64,000 nucleotides of DNA from Desulfurivibrionaceae bacterium (GTDB lineage: Bacteria > Desulfobacterota > Desulfobulbia > Desulfobulbales > UBA5123): positions 1-64,000 of the forward strand of contig JAQYVW010000003.1 in assembly GCA_030145325.1 (NCBI GenBank). Direction: 5' to 3'. Position numbers and translations under genes: made by a program. The notes beneath the pieces are model-generated. The model worked only from the letters and a program-made list of their open reading frames with translations, was not told where the DNA came from and ran no database searches. Position 1 is the stretch's first letter, and the number at the start of each line of letters is the position of its first letter. Positions 18,113 to 26,629 of the stretch are shown here, piece after piece.

Positions 18113-20656
18113 ATGCGATTTTGTAAATATTGTCTTTGCTTGTTGTTGTTTTTAGCCTTCCTGCCTCGTCCTTGTGCAGGGGAAAGTGTCGATACCTCTT
18201 GGCCTGCCGAGGGGGGGGGCGCCCAGCAGCCTCCGCCTGGGATCAGCTATATCCTGCGCGGTGAGGCCATGGCGCGAAGCGGTGATCCCTTTGCTGCCAT
18301 TAACGAATATCGCAAGGCCATTGCGGCGGGGTATAGTGGTTCCGATGTTTTTCGCAGTCTTTCCACGGTTCTCTATCTGGCCGGGTTTACCAATGAAGCC
18401 ATTGATGCTCTGAAGGAGGCGGTTCGCCTTCACCCCAAGGAAGTGTTTCCACGCCAGGAATTGGCTGTTCTTTACTTTGCCGCCGGGAGGAATGATGAGG
18501 CAAAGGATACTTTCCGAAGTGTTCTTGCCGAGAATCCCACTCTGGCAAATCCCTACTATTACCTCGGCCTTATCGCTTTTCAGCAAGATGACTTTGACGA
18601 CGCCTGGTTGTTTGCCCGGCGCGCGCAGTTACTTGGTCATAAGGCGCATTCATTGTTGGATAAATTGGTGGCAGAGGGCAATGAGCCGTTGGTTGACCAA
18701 CAAGAACCCATTGGTGACGATCTTTGTTTTAGGCAGATCCTGGTTTCTTCCTTTGAGGAGGCCGAAGGCCTTCTCTCTCGAATCAAGCGTGGCGAGATGT
18801 TTGAGGTTTTGGCCTCTTTGTCATCCATGGATCCTTCAGCTGAAAACGGTGGTTTTGTCGGCTGCCTTTTCCCTGATGAAATTGATCCGGTGTTGGGGGC
18901 GGCATTATGGCAAAAGAAGGCCTATGCCGAACCGACTATAGTTGAAACTACTCGCGGAAGTCATCTGATGCAACGGGTGCAGTCTTTTGATCCGGAACTT
19001 TGGCGGATTCAGATTGCGGCCTTGAAACATCCCAAACCGGTGCGATCAGCCTCCCTTGTGCAGAGAGATGACGGTGGCGAAGGTCGATACGTTGTCCATG
19101 CCGGAACCTATAATGGCCCGTTGTTGGCAGCATCAATGGTTTCCAGGTTGCGTGATACTAAGTTCCCAGCCTATTTCTATACCTCTCCCGGCAAGAAGGG
19201 TGGTTTGATTTATCAGGTGGTAGCAGGCCGTTTTGCCGGTAAAGCTGATGCCAAGGCGGCGGCTAAGCGTCTTAATGCCATTGGGGTTAAGAATTTTATT
19301 GTTACCGCCGCAGAAGAATCCCAGCAGAAATCAGATAAGGACGTAAATAAAGCAAAGGTAGCGAAGGCTGCGGCCGAAGCGAAGAAACTCGAGGTTGCTA
19401 GGGCCGCGCAGGCCGCCAAGGAAGCAAAGGCGGCGAAGGCTGTGGCAGAAGCGAAGAAAGTCGAGGTTGCTAGAGCGGCGCAGGCTGCCAAGGAAGCAGA
19501 GGCGGCGAAGGCTGTGGCCGAAGCGAAGAAAGTCGAGGTTGCCAGGGCCGCGCAGGCTGCCAAGGAAGCAAAGGCGGCGAAGGCTGTGGCAGAAGCGAAG
19601 GAGGCCGAGGTTGCCAGGGCCGCGCAGGCCGTCAAGGAAGCAGAGGCGGCGAAGGCTGTGGCAGAAGCGAAGGAAGCCGAGGTTGCCAAGGAAGCAAAGG
19701 CGGCGAAGGCTGTGGCCGAAGCGAAGAAAGTCGAGGTTGCCAGGGCTGCGCAGGCCGCCAAGGAAGTAGAGGCGGCGAAGGCTGCGGCCGAAGCGAAGAA
19801 AGTCGAGGTTGCTAGAGCGGCGCAGGCTGCCAAGGAAGCAGGGGTAGCGAAGGCTGCGGCAGAAGCGAAGGAAGCCGAGGTTGCCAGAGCAGCGCAGGTT
19901 GCCAATGAAGCAGAGGCAGCGAAGGTTGCGGCAGAGACGACTATAGCCAATGTTCTCCAAGAAGTGCAGGCTGCCTGGGAAATTAGGATCGCAGGAGACG
20001 GGCAGGCTGCCAAGGAAGCTAAGGCGGCAAAGGTAGAGGCCGAGGCCAAGGGGGCAAAGGCCGAAGGGGTACCGGCAGGGGCGAGGAAAGTGAATGTTGC
20101 CAGAGAAGCGCTCGCTGCCTGGGAAGCAAGGGTAGAGGCAGAGTCGAAGAAAGCCACGGCTGCCCATGTTGTGCCGGTGGTCAAGAGTGTAAAGGGCGAG
20201 GTTGAGGCTAAGGAAGCCAAGGCCACCCGAGTACCGCCGGTTGTCAAGGAGGCAAAGGCCGGAAAGGTCGTGGCTGCAGCGAGGAAAGTCAAGGTTCCCC
20301 CTGTTGTGCCGGTGGCCAAGAAAGCAAAGGCGGCTAAGGGGGGCGAGGTTGTAAAACCTGAGGCTCAGCCCGTTTCACCGCTTGGTGCCTTAATTATTGA
20401 AGTGAAGAAGAATGAGCCGGTTGGCAAATACACCGTCCATGCCGGAACCTCCAATAATCGGGGCAAGACGGAGGAGATTATCACCCGCATGCGCAAGGCT
20501 GGATTGCCTGCCTTTTCCTATCGCTCTAAAACCAACAAAGGGGCGCCTGTTTACCGACTGGTGGGAGGTCGCTACAATAAGATGAAAGAGGCCAGGGCTG
20601 CCCATCGCCATCTTGCCGAAATCGGGATTAAAACCTTTATTGCCAACACCAAATAA
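18113..20656 (+). CDS. Exported TPR / parvulin-like / SPOR protein with Ala-Lys repeat helix
   Basis: An 847-residue exported protein. Order of parts: signal peptide (1-23), three or four TPR-like repeats (about 45-190), a parvulin-type PpiC-like segment (about 203-290; FRQILVSS, GEMFEVLASLSSMDPSAENGG, GSHLMQRVQ), a first SPOR domain (about 325-398; YVVHAGTYNGPLLAASMVSRL), a long Ala/Lys/Glu region (about 415-755), and a second SPOR domain (about 772-845). SPOR domains bind glycan strands stripped of stem peptides, so the protein should sit on septal or remodelled peptidoglycan, with the charged helix as a spacer. I do not recognise this whole architecture as a named protein. A terminator follows at 20778. 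Confidence 0.75.
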   Translation: MRFCKYCLCLLLFLAFLPRPCAGESVDTSWPAEGGGAQQPPPGISYILRGEAMARSGDPFAAINEYRKAIAAGYSGSDVFRSLSTVLYLAGFTNEAIDALKEAVRLHPKEVFPRQELAVLYFAAGRNDEAKDTFRSVLAENPTLANPYYYLGLIAFQQDDFDDAWLFARRAQLLGHKAHSLLDKLVAEGNEPLVDQQEPIGDDLCFRQILVSSFEEAEGLLSRIKRGEMFEVLASLSSMDPSAENGGFVGCLFPDEIDPVLGAALWQKKAYAEPTIVETTRGSHLMQRVQSFDPELWRIQIAALKHPKPVRSASLVQRDDGGEGRYVVHAGTYNGPLLAASMVSRLRDTKFPAYFYTSPGKKGGLIYQVVAGRFAGKADAKAAAKRLNAIGVKNFIVTAAEESQQKSDKDVNKAKVAKAAAEAKKLEVARAAQAAKEAKAAKAVAEAKKVEVARAAQAAKEAEAAKAVAEAKKVEVARAAQAAKEAKAAKAVAEAKEAEVARAAQAVKEAEAAKAVAEAKEAEVAKEAKAAKAVAEAKKVEVARAAQAAKEVEAAKAAAEAKKVEVARAAQAAKEAGVAKAAAEAKEAEVARAAQVANEAEAAKVAAETTIANVLQEVQAAWEIRIAGDGQAAKEAKAAKVEAEAKGAKAEGVPAGARKVNVAREALAAWEARVEAESKKATAAHVVPVVKSVKGEVEAKEAKATRVPPVVKEAKAGKVVAAARKVKVPPVVPVAKKAKAAKGGEVVKPEAQPVSPLGALIIEVKKNEPVGKYTVHAGTSNNRGKTEEIITRMRKAGLPAFSYRSKTNKGAPVYRLVGGRYNKMKEARAAHRHLAEIGIKTFIANTK
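19361..19940 (+). repeat. In-frame 72-bp tandem repeats (24-residue Ala/Lys units)
   Basis: Units begin with GCGAAGGYTG at 19361, 19433, 19505, 19577, 19649, 19703, 19775, 19847 and 19919. The spacing is 72 bp throughout except one 54-bp unit that lacks six codons. Each unit encodes 24 residues of the AKAVAEAKKVEVARAAQAAK type, predicted to form a continuous charged helix. Confidence 0.92.
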
Positions 20657-20729
20657 GGAGTGGAGAGTGGCCTGTTTTTCATCGGTGCCCATTGTCACTT
20701 ACTTTGTGATGAGGATGGACAATGGTGGA

Positions 20730-20791
20730 GAGCCTATGCATTTCTGCTCGCCATGGTGGTGAGCCTATGCATTTCTGCTCGCCATGGTGGT
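20730..20791. repeat. 31-bp direct tandem duplication
   Basis: Two identical 31-bp units occupy 20730-20760 and 20761-20791 in the gap after the SPOR gene. Each contains the hairpin CTCGCCA-TGG-TGGTGAG; only the second copy is followed by a T-run. Confidence 0.9.
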
Positions 20792-20802
20792 GAGGCTTTT
20801 TT
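20778..20802 (+). terminator. Intrinsic terminator after the SPOR-protein gene
   Basis: Seven-bp stem with one G-U pair (20778-20784 with 20788-20794), three-base loop, then GC and six T residues at 20797-20802. Confidence 0.65.
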
Positions 20803-20827
20803 CTGTGATAGTTGAGGAGATAAATTC

Positions 20828-21280
20828 GTGCAAATATGGGTCGATGCTGATGCCTGTCCTAACCAGATCAAGGAACTGCTTTATCGTGCTGCTGATCGGC
20901 GGCAGGTATTGATAACCCTGGTTGCCAATCAGTTTTTGCGGGTGCCGTCTTCTCCGTACATTAAGACCATGCGGGTGGCAGCAGGTTTCAATGTTGCCGA
21001 TGATAAAATAGTGGCCTGTATTGACAAGGGTGATCTGGTCATCACCGCTGATATCCCCTTGGCCGCCGAGGCTATCGGCAAGGGGGCGCAGGCCCTTAAT
21101 CCGCGCGGCGACCTCTATAGCGAGGAAACCATTGCTGAGCGGTTGAGTATGCGTAACTTTATGGATGAGTTACGTTCCGGTGGTATTGAAGCTGGCGGCC
21201 CGGCCCCCATGACTCCCCGGCATCGGCAAAATTTTGCCAACCAGTTGGATCGTATTCTCGCTGCTAATGGTAAATCTTAG
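20828..21280 (+). CDS. yaiI: YaiI/YqxD family protein (UPF0178)
   Basis: Soluble 150-residue protein with the family features: N-terminal WVDADACPN, the central VITADIPLA and NPRGDLYS near residue 95. The fold is related to PIN/NYN-type nucleases with conserved aspartates; no activity is established for the family. GTG start at 20828 with GAGGAG eight bases upstream. The last codons overlap the convergent histidine-kinase gene, the two stop codons sharing bases at 21277-21280. Confidence 0.88.
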   Translation: MQIWVDADACPNQIKELLYRAADRRQVLITLVANQFLRVPSSPYIKTMRVAAGFNVADDKIVACIDKGDLVITADIPLAAEAIGKGAQALNPRGDLYSEETIAERLSMRNFMDELRSGGIEAGGPAPMTPRHRQNFANQLDRILAANGKS

Positions 21281-23247
21281 GCTAATTCGTGAACCAGGAT
21301 GCCGCTTAAGGCCGCGCGCAGTTCTTGTAAGTTGTACGGTTTAGGGGCCACCCCGCAGAAGCCGTACTTGCGGAAGTCTGCCATGATCGGGTCGTTGGCG
21401 TAGCCGCTTGAAACCACGGCTTTGACGGTGGGATCGATGGCGCTCAATCGTTTTATGGTCTCCTTGCCGCCCATCCCGCCCCGAATGGTCAGATCCATCA
21501 ACACCGCTTCGAATGGCTCGTCAGTCATTAAAGCCTGCCGATATAGATCAATTGCTTCGCGTCCATCTCTGGCGATTTCGGATGCACAGCCGAGGTGGCT
21601 AAGCATCTCGCAGGCTATTCGTTGCACCATTTCATCGTCATCCATTACCAGGATCTTGCCCCCGCCCATGGGTTCCGTGTCGTTGGCCTGTTCTTTTTCG
21701 GGGGTTTTGTGGGTGGTGGCCGGCAGATAGATTGAAAAAGTGGTGCCACCGCTAACCTTGGAACTGACGGTGATGAGGCCGTCATGTTTTTTGATGATGG
21801 AGTAACAGATGGCTAAGCCCAAGCCGCTGCCCGTTTCTTTGCTGGAAAAATAGGGATCGAAAATCTTGCTCAGATCCTCTTCGGAAATGCCGATGCCTTG
21901 GTCTGCCACAGTTATTTGGACATATTCGCCAGCGGGGAGGGCAGAGAATTCCTGCTTGGAGAGGGTAATGTTATTTGCCGAAACAGAGGTGATGCCGCCA
22001 GTGGGCATGGCTTCGGCACCATTGATGACCAAATTCTGAATTACTTGGCTCAGCTGTCCTTCGTCTACCTCAATGGGGCGAAGGTCGTCGGCCAGTCTGA
22101 ATTCGCATTTGACGTTGGAGCCCCGTAGCGGAAAGGAGCTGGAGTCTCGGATCAGCTCGGTGATGCTGGTCTTTTTCTTGATTGGGGCGCCGCCCTTGGC
22201 AAAGGTAAGTAGTTGCTGGGTAAGTCCTCTTGCTCGCAAGGTTGCCTTTTCGGTGTCATTGAGACGATTTAAGACCTTGTCCTTGGGGTTAAGGTACAGC
22301 TTGGCCACCGAGATATTGCCCAGGATGGCCGTGAGCAGGTTGTTGAAATCATGGGCGATGCCGCCGGCGAAAACCCCCACCGACTCCAACTTCTGGGCCT
22401 TCAGTAGTTCCTCTTCCATCTTCTTCTTGTCGGTGACGTCACGGAAAATGCACTGGGTGTAGAGTGGAGCGCCGTCCTGGAATTTGCAGATCGCATTGCC
22501 CTCAATAAGAATATTTCTGCCGTCCTTGGCCACAAAGGTGGTGTCGATGTAGTTTACCTTCTCTGCGGCCAAAACCCGTTTGAAGGTTTGTTGGCAGTGC
22601 TTCTGGCATTCCGGTGAGATGAGATCGAAGATGGAGAGCTGGCGGGTTTCTTCTTTGCTGTAGCCAAAGGTGTGCCGCCAGGCCCGATTAACGTACAACA
22701 GGGTGCCGTCAGGCTGGACGATTTGGATCAGGTCATGGGCGTTTTCAAAGAGATCGCGGTACCGTTTTTCGCTTTCCCGTAGAGCCTGTTCGTTTTTTGA
22801 ACGATCGGTGATGTCGCGGAAAAAACCCACCATGGCGATGGTTTTGCCGTCCTTTTGCTTGGTGCTACACCTCCCTTCAACCATAATTCGACGGCCATCC
22901 TTGGCCACAAAGATTGTTTCATTACGGTCGAGTTCTTCGCCCTTCAACAAGCTGATAAAGATGGTGCGGCATTTGTTTCGGCAGCTTTGGTCAACAATGT
23001 CCATCAGGGATATTTCTTTGAGGTCTTCGTCGCTGTAGCCCAATGTTTGCCGCCAAGCCCGATTGACGTAGAGAAAGGTGCCGTCAGGACTGACGCTGTG
23101 GATCAGGTCGTGGGCCTCGTCAACCAGAGAGCTGTAACGAGTGACTTTTTCCTCCATTCCCGCCATTGCTTCCTGGTGGGTGGTGACTTCCTTCTCCAAC
23201 TGGATAAGTTTCAGATGCAACTCTTCGTAAGTCGGTTCTGTAGCCAT
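21277..23247 (-). CDS. Cytoplasmic hybrid histidine kinase, PAS-PAS-HisKA-HATPase-REC
   Basis: A 656-residue sensor kinase without membrane segments. A short coiled coil (about 5-40) leads into two very similar PAS domains (about 35-150 and 160-275, each with DLI...[13 protein letters not shown] and FVAKDGR). The phosphoacceptor His lies in [14 protein letters not shown], the ATP-binding N box and G boxes are present ([20 protein letters not shown]), and the C-terminal receiver domain has DDD and the acceptor Asp in AVLMDLTI. The duplicated PAS domains suggest a soluble redox, small-molecule or haem/flavin signal. Start 23247 follows GGAGA; a TTG at 23274 in frame has no ribosome site. No partner regulator is adjacent. 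Confidence 0.9.
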   Translation of the reverse strand: MATEPTYEELHLKLIQLEKEVTTHQEAMAGMEEKVTRYSSLVDEAHDLIHSVSPDGTFLYVNRAWRQTLGYSDEDLKEISLMDIVDQSCRNKCRTIFISLLKGEELDRNETIFVAKDGRRIMVEGRCSTKQKDGKTIAMVGFFRDITDRSKNEQALRESEKRYRDLFENAHDLIQIVQPDGTLLYVNRAWRHTFGYSKEETRQLSIFDLISPECQKHCQQTFKRVLAAEKVNYIDTTFVAKDGRNILIEGNAICKFQDGAPLYTQCIFRDVTDKKKMEEELLKAQKLESVGVFAGGIAHDFNNLLTAILGNISVAKLYLNPKDKVLNRLNDTEKATLRARGLTQQLLTFAKGGAPIKKKTSITELIRDSSSFPLRGSNVKCEFRLADDLRPIEVDEGQLSQVIQNLVINGAEAMPTGGITSVSANNITLSKQEFSALPAGEYVQITVADQGIGISEEDLSKIFDPYFSSKETGSGLGLAICYSIIKKHDGLITVSSKVSGGTTFSIYLPATTHKTPEKEQANDTEPMGGGKILVMDDDEMVQRIACEMLSHLGCASEIARDGREAIDLYRQALMTDEPFEAVLMDLTIRGGMGGKETIKRLSAIDPTVKAVVSSGYANDPIMADFRKYGFCGVAPKPYNLQELRAALSGILVHELA

Positions 23248-23274
23248 CAATACGTTCTCCGAGAAAAGGTTCAA

Positions 23275-23539
23275 ATAATTGGCAAAAAATGAACTTTTGT
23301 TTCTGTTTTTGGGGAAGCACGTTCTGTTTAGCTAGGAAGCAATATTACTAAATGCTTATCTTAGCGCATAAAAACGCATGCTGCAACTTTGATTTGGCAG
23401 GTTGGGTGGTAATTGTAAGGTTGTGCTTTCCTGTCAAGGCCGGTAATGCAAAAAGCTGCTTGCTGTGGATGGTAAATCGGCTAAAGTTATTATTCGTGGC
23501 TGAGAGCTGAGGAGATTTGTTTGTCTGAAGGAGGATAAG
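23275..23539. other. Intergenic region between divergent genes
   Basis: About 265 bp, AT-rich in its centre. It should contain promoters for the kinase (minus) and the zinc-ribbon gene (plus). No gene or hairpin stands out. Confidence 0.35.
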
Positions 23540-23863
23540 ATGCAGTGTGAGCGGTGTGGGGTATTGATGGAGTTGGGCAAGGAAACCGCTCATAATGGTC
23601 GTTTTTTGTGCCGGAACTGTTTTATGGAGGTGTTAGCTCCGTCCGGGGTCTGTGAAGCGGTAATCCAGCGTGGTATTATTACCTCTCAGCAGAGGCGAGT
23701 ATTGGCGATGCTCAGCGATAATCATGGGCTTGATCTTGATGCCTTGTCGGCAGTTCTAGATCTGCCGCAGGCGGATCTAGAACGAGAGTTGTTTGCTCTG
23801 GTAAGGAGGGAAAAGGTGCGTGACGTGCGCAAAGATGGTAAGAAAGTCTTCTTGCTATGTTGA
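23540..23863 (+). CDS. Small zinc-ribbon / winged-helix-like protein, function unknown
   Basis: A 107-residue protein with a strong ribosome site (AAGGAGG, 6 bases before the ATG). Two cysteine pairs, CERC (3-6) and CRNC (24-27), probably bind one zinc. Residues 45-105 (QRRVLAMLSDNHGLDLDALSAVLDL...VRREKVRDVRKDGKKVFLL) look like a winged-helix with a basic wing, so a small DNA- or RNA-binding regulator is plausible. I do not recognise a named family. It stands alone, 160 bp before the next gene. Confidence 0.7.
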   Translation: MQCERCGVLMELGKETAHNGRFLCRNCFMEVLAPSGVCEAVIQRGIITSQQRRVLAMLSDNHGLDLDALSAVLDLPQADLERELFALVRREKVRDVRKDGKKVFLLC

Positions 23864-24022
23864 TTAAAGGGCAATTTATTAATGAAAGTACTCCGTTGAA
23901 GATGGCTAAACCAAAAGTTTGATATCCAGGTAAGCGCCCCGCAGGAAGTGCCCTTGGGGGACAACGCAGTAGATCGGACTTTTCGCAGTCTTCGCTAGCT
24001 GTGACGGCATCAAGGTTGAAGA

Positions 24023-24520
24023 ATGATGAGCGACCATAAAGAAGCGCCAAAAGAATTCGACAGTAAACTCCTGCCCATCCTCCGCGAGGCGGTGGAGGTG
24101 GTGAGGATGATCGTTTTCAAGGAGTTAAAAGATCACTTTCTGGCCATTTGCCCCGAGCAAGCTGATGATGCCGGACGGTTGGCGGCAGGGGTGTTGAACG
24201 ACCTCTTCGGGGTGATTAACCCTGATCCCGCCTATGCTGATTTCATGACTCGAAACCGTACTGTCATTGATCAGGTTCTGGCTGATTTCCCCACTCGCTT
24301 CGAAAAACTGCTCATTCCCCTAACTGACACCTTGCGGATGCAGTTTCTTTGCGATTCACGGGAGGGGCTTGGTGAGAGTACCGAATTTCTTGCCCAGGCC
24401 AAAGAGCGAGGATTGCTCCTTGATCAACGCGAAATGCCCATGCCCAATAATTTTCTGGAGTTGATTCGCCGACTGGGTACGGCCTATGGTCTGGTTTCAC
24501 CACCACCTCCTGCGGCCTGA
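24023..24520 (+). CDS. Hypothetical helical protein
   Basis: A 165-residue soluble, largely alpha-helical protein with no cysteine cluster or membrane segment. I do not recognise the family. The N-terminal 30 residues are charged, and the C-terminus ends in a Pro/Ala stretch (SPPPPAA). Two ATG codons in a row (24023, 24026) make the start uncertain by one residue, and the ribosome site is weak. The composition resembles its neighbours, so transfer is not indicated. Confidence 0.6.
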   Translation: MMSDHKEAPKEFDSKLLPILREAVEVVRMIVFKELKDHFLAICPEQADDAGRLAAGVLNDLFGVINPDPAYADFMTRNRTVIDQVLADFPTRFEKLLIPLTDTLRMQFLCDSREGLGESTEFLAQAKERGLLLDQREMPMPNNFLELIRRLGTAYGLVSPPPPAA

Positions 24521-24866
24521 TTGGTCACTCTCTTTTTCGCTTCTTCTTCGGTTGCGTCGGGGGTGTTGCCAGGCTGGTCACCATTGTCTCTTGCCGGTAA
24601 CAAGTTGCTGGTTCACCTCCAGTTCGCTCCCCAGATAGTTTTCCTGCCTAAAATTTTTTCGTAAGGCGGTGGCAAATCCATCGCTAATGCCGCGATAGGG
24701 ATAGTTGCGCCGTAACCGCAGGTGCGCAAGGTGAGAGCTGCGCGGTATTGACAAAGAGGCTTTGTTTTGCGATGACTTGCGGTAAGAAAAGTTTTTGGTG
24801 TCTCGATATTTAAGAAAAGAAGTGGTTGGCTGGGGATTTCTCCCGCCATCTGGGAAGGAGCCTGTT
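24521..24866. other. Intergenic region before the TMTC-like gene
   Basis: About 345 bp. A TTGACA at about 24748 could be a -35 box, but the matching -10 is poor. No gene was found on either strand. Confidence 0.35.
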
Positions 24867-26552
24867 TTGGTAAAGAAAGGGATTATTTTTCATCTCTGTA
24901 GTGTGGCGGTATTGGCCTTGGCGGTTATGGCCGTTTACGCCAACAGTCTCAACGGGCAGTTTGTTTTTGATGACTCAAGAATTTATAATAATGTCCATCT
25001 GCGCATTACCTCCCTTGACTGGGCATCACTGCAGCAGGTGGTGCTGAAAAGTGAGCCCGCCACCAGGCCGGTGGCTAATCTCAGCTTTGCTCTCAACTAC
25101 TATCTGCACGGGTATGAGGTGCAGGGGTATCACTTGCTCAATCTCCTGATCCACCTGCTCACAGGGATACTGCTCTATTGGTTGGTGCTGGTCACCCTCC
25201 CCCTTCTGCCGCCCCGACAAGGATGGCCGGAGAACGGCAACAAGCAGCAGTCCTATGGTTGGTTAGCGTTTTTTGCTGCCTTACTCTGGCTCCTCAATCC
25301 GGTTCAGACCCAGTCGGTTAGCTATGTGGTGCAACGAATGAACAGCCTGGCGGCGATGTTCTATCTCCTGTCGCTGTTGCTGTACATCAAGGGGAGGCTG
25401 CAGGCGCACCGCCCTAAGAGTATGTTCCTCTTCGCGGCAAGCCTCCTAGCCGGACTGCTGGCCTTGGCCAGCAAGGAGACCAGCGCCACCCTGCCGTTGT
25501 TTATTTTCCTCTATGAATGGTATTTCCTCCAGGATCTCAAGCTGGCTTGGCTGCGGCGCAATCTGCCGCTGGTGGCCGGGGTTGCGGTGGTACTGGCCTT
25601 GCTCGGGCTGTTTTTCCTCGGTGGCAAACCGCTGACCAACATCCTTGCCGGCTATGGTGGGCGGGAATTTACCCTTCCCCAGCGTTTGCTCACGGAACTG
25701 CGGGTGGTTTTTTTCTATCTGGGACTGCTCCTCTTGCCCTCTCCCGGTCGGTTAAATCTGGATCACGATTTTCTCGTCTCCACCTCCCTTGTGCAACCCT
25801 TGACCACGTTGTTTGCCGCCATGGGCCTTCTTGCCCTGCTGGGGCTCGCCTGCTGGTCGGCTCGGCGCCACCGGTTGTTGTCCTTTGCCATTCTCTGGTT
25901 TCTGGGCAACCTGTTGATCGAATCTTCGCTGCTTGGGCTGGAGCTTGTTTTTGAGCACCGGCTCTATCTGCCCTCAATGCTGCTGTTTGTGGTGGTGGTT
26001 TTTGAACTCAGTCACCTCTTGCAGCCCCGGTTTCTGAAGGCTGGTATTTGTCTTGGGGTTGCCTTGGTGATGTTTTCAGGTTTTTGGACCTTTGAGAGAA
26101 ATAAGATCTGGCATGATCGTATCAGCCTGTGGAGTGACTGTGCGGCAAAATCACCGGCCAAGGCTCGGCCCAAGAATAATCTTGGCGTCGCTCTGAAAAA
26201 GGCGGGACGTTTGCAGGAAGCAGCCCAGCAGTTTAAGGGGGTGATAGCCCTTGATCCCAAGTTCATTGAGGCTTATAACAACCTGGCCAACATCATGGTT
26301 ACTTTGGGTCACCGGGATGAGGCCTTAGCATTATATTATCAGGCCCTGGATATTGACCGCCATCGCCCGGTTATTCACAATAATATCGGTAGATTAATGA
26401 TGGATAGGCAGAGGTATGACCGGGCCCTGATGCATTTTTCTGAAGCGTTGCGCTTGCGGCCCGATTTTCAGGAAGCGCGGACCAATCTGTTGTCTGCCCA
26501 GTGGCTGTGGCGGAACCGTTCTGCGTCGGGGAAGGTAAGTGATCGTCAATAA
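24867..26552 (+). CDS. Polytopic membrane protein with C-terminal TPRs, TMTC-like
   Basis: A 561-residue integral membrane protein. About ten to twelve hydrophobic segments fill residues 10-420, followed by TPR-like repeats (about 430-545; ARPKNNLGVALKKAGRLQEAAQQFKGVIALDP). The first periplasmic loop has the acidic FVFDDS motif of GT-C fold glycosyltransferases. The layout matches bacterial relatives of the eukaryotic TMTC O-mannosyltransferases, so lipid-linked sugar transfer to exported proteins is a reasonable guess. The start is placed at TTG 24867 because GAAGGAG lies seven bases upstream; the frame is open back to 24795 without such a site. A second TTG at 24795 is the alternative. Confidence 0.75.
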   Translation: MVKKGIIFHLCSVAVLALAVMAVYANSLNGQFVFDDSRIYNNVHLRITSLDWASLQQVVLKSEPATRPVANLSFALNYYLHGYEVQGYHLLNLLIHLLTGILLYWLVLVTLPLLPPRQGWPENGNKQQSYGWLAFFAALLWLLNPVQTQSVSYVVQRMNSLAAMFYLLSLLLYIKGRLQAHRPKSMFLFAASLLAGLLALASKETSATLPLFIFLYEWYFLQDLKLAWLRRNLPLVAGVAVVLALLGLFFLGGKPLTNILAGYGGREFTLPQRLLTELRVVFFYLGLLLLPSPGRLNLDHDFLVSTSLVQPLTTLFAAMGLLALLGLACWSARRHRLLSFAILWFLGNLLIESSLLGLELVFEHRLYLPSMLLFVVVVFELSHLLQPRFLKAGICLGVALVMFSGFWTFERNKIWHDRISLWSDCAAKSPAKARPKNNLGVALKKAGRLQEAAQQFKGVIALDPKFIEAYNNLANIMVTLGHRDEALALYYQALDIDRHRPVIHNNIGRLMMDRQRYDRALMHFSEALRLRPDFQEARTNLLSAQWLWRNRSASGKVSDRQ

Positions 26553-26629
26553 AGGTGATTTTGTTTTGGGTGACCGCCGGGGTGGAAACCCTTTGGCTTG
26601 TCGGTTAACTAGTGGTTGGAGATCTGTTA

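Noticed and set aside
19213-20319. Long Ala-rich frames on the minus strand opposite the repeat region
   Set aside because: They are by-products of the low-complexity repeats; no start site or homology.
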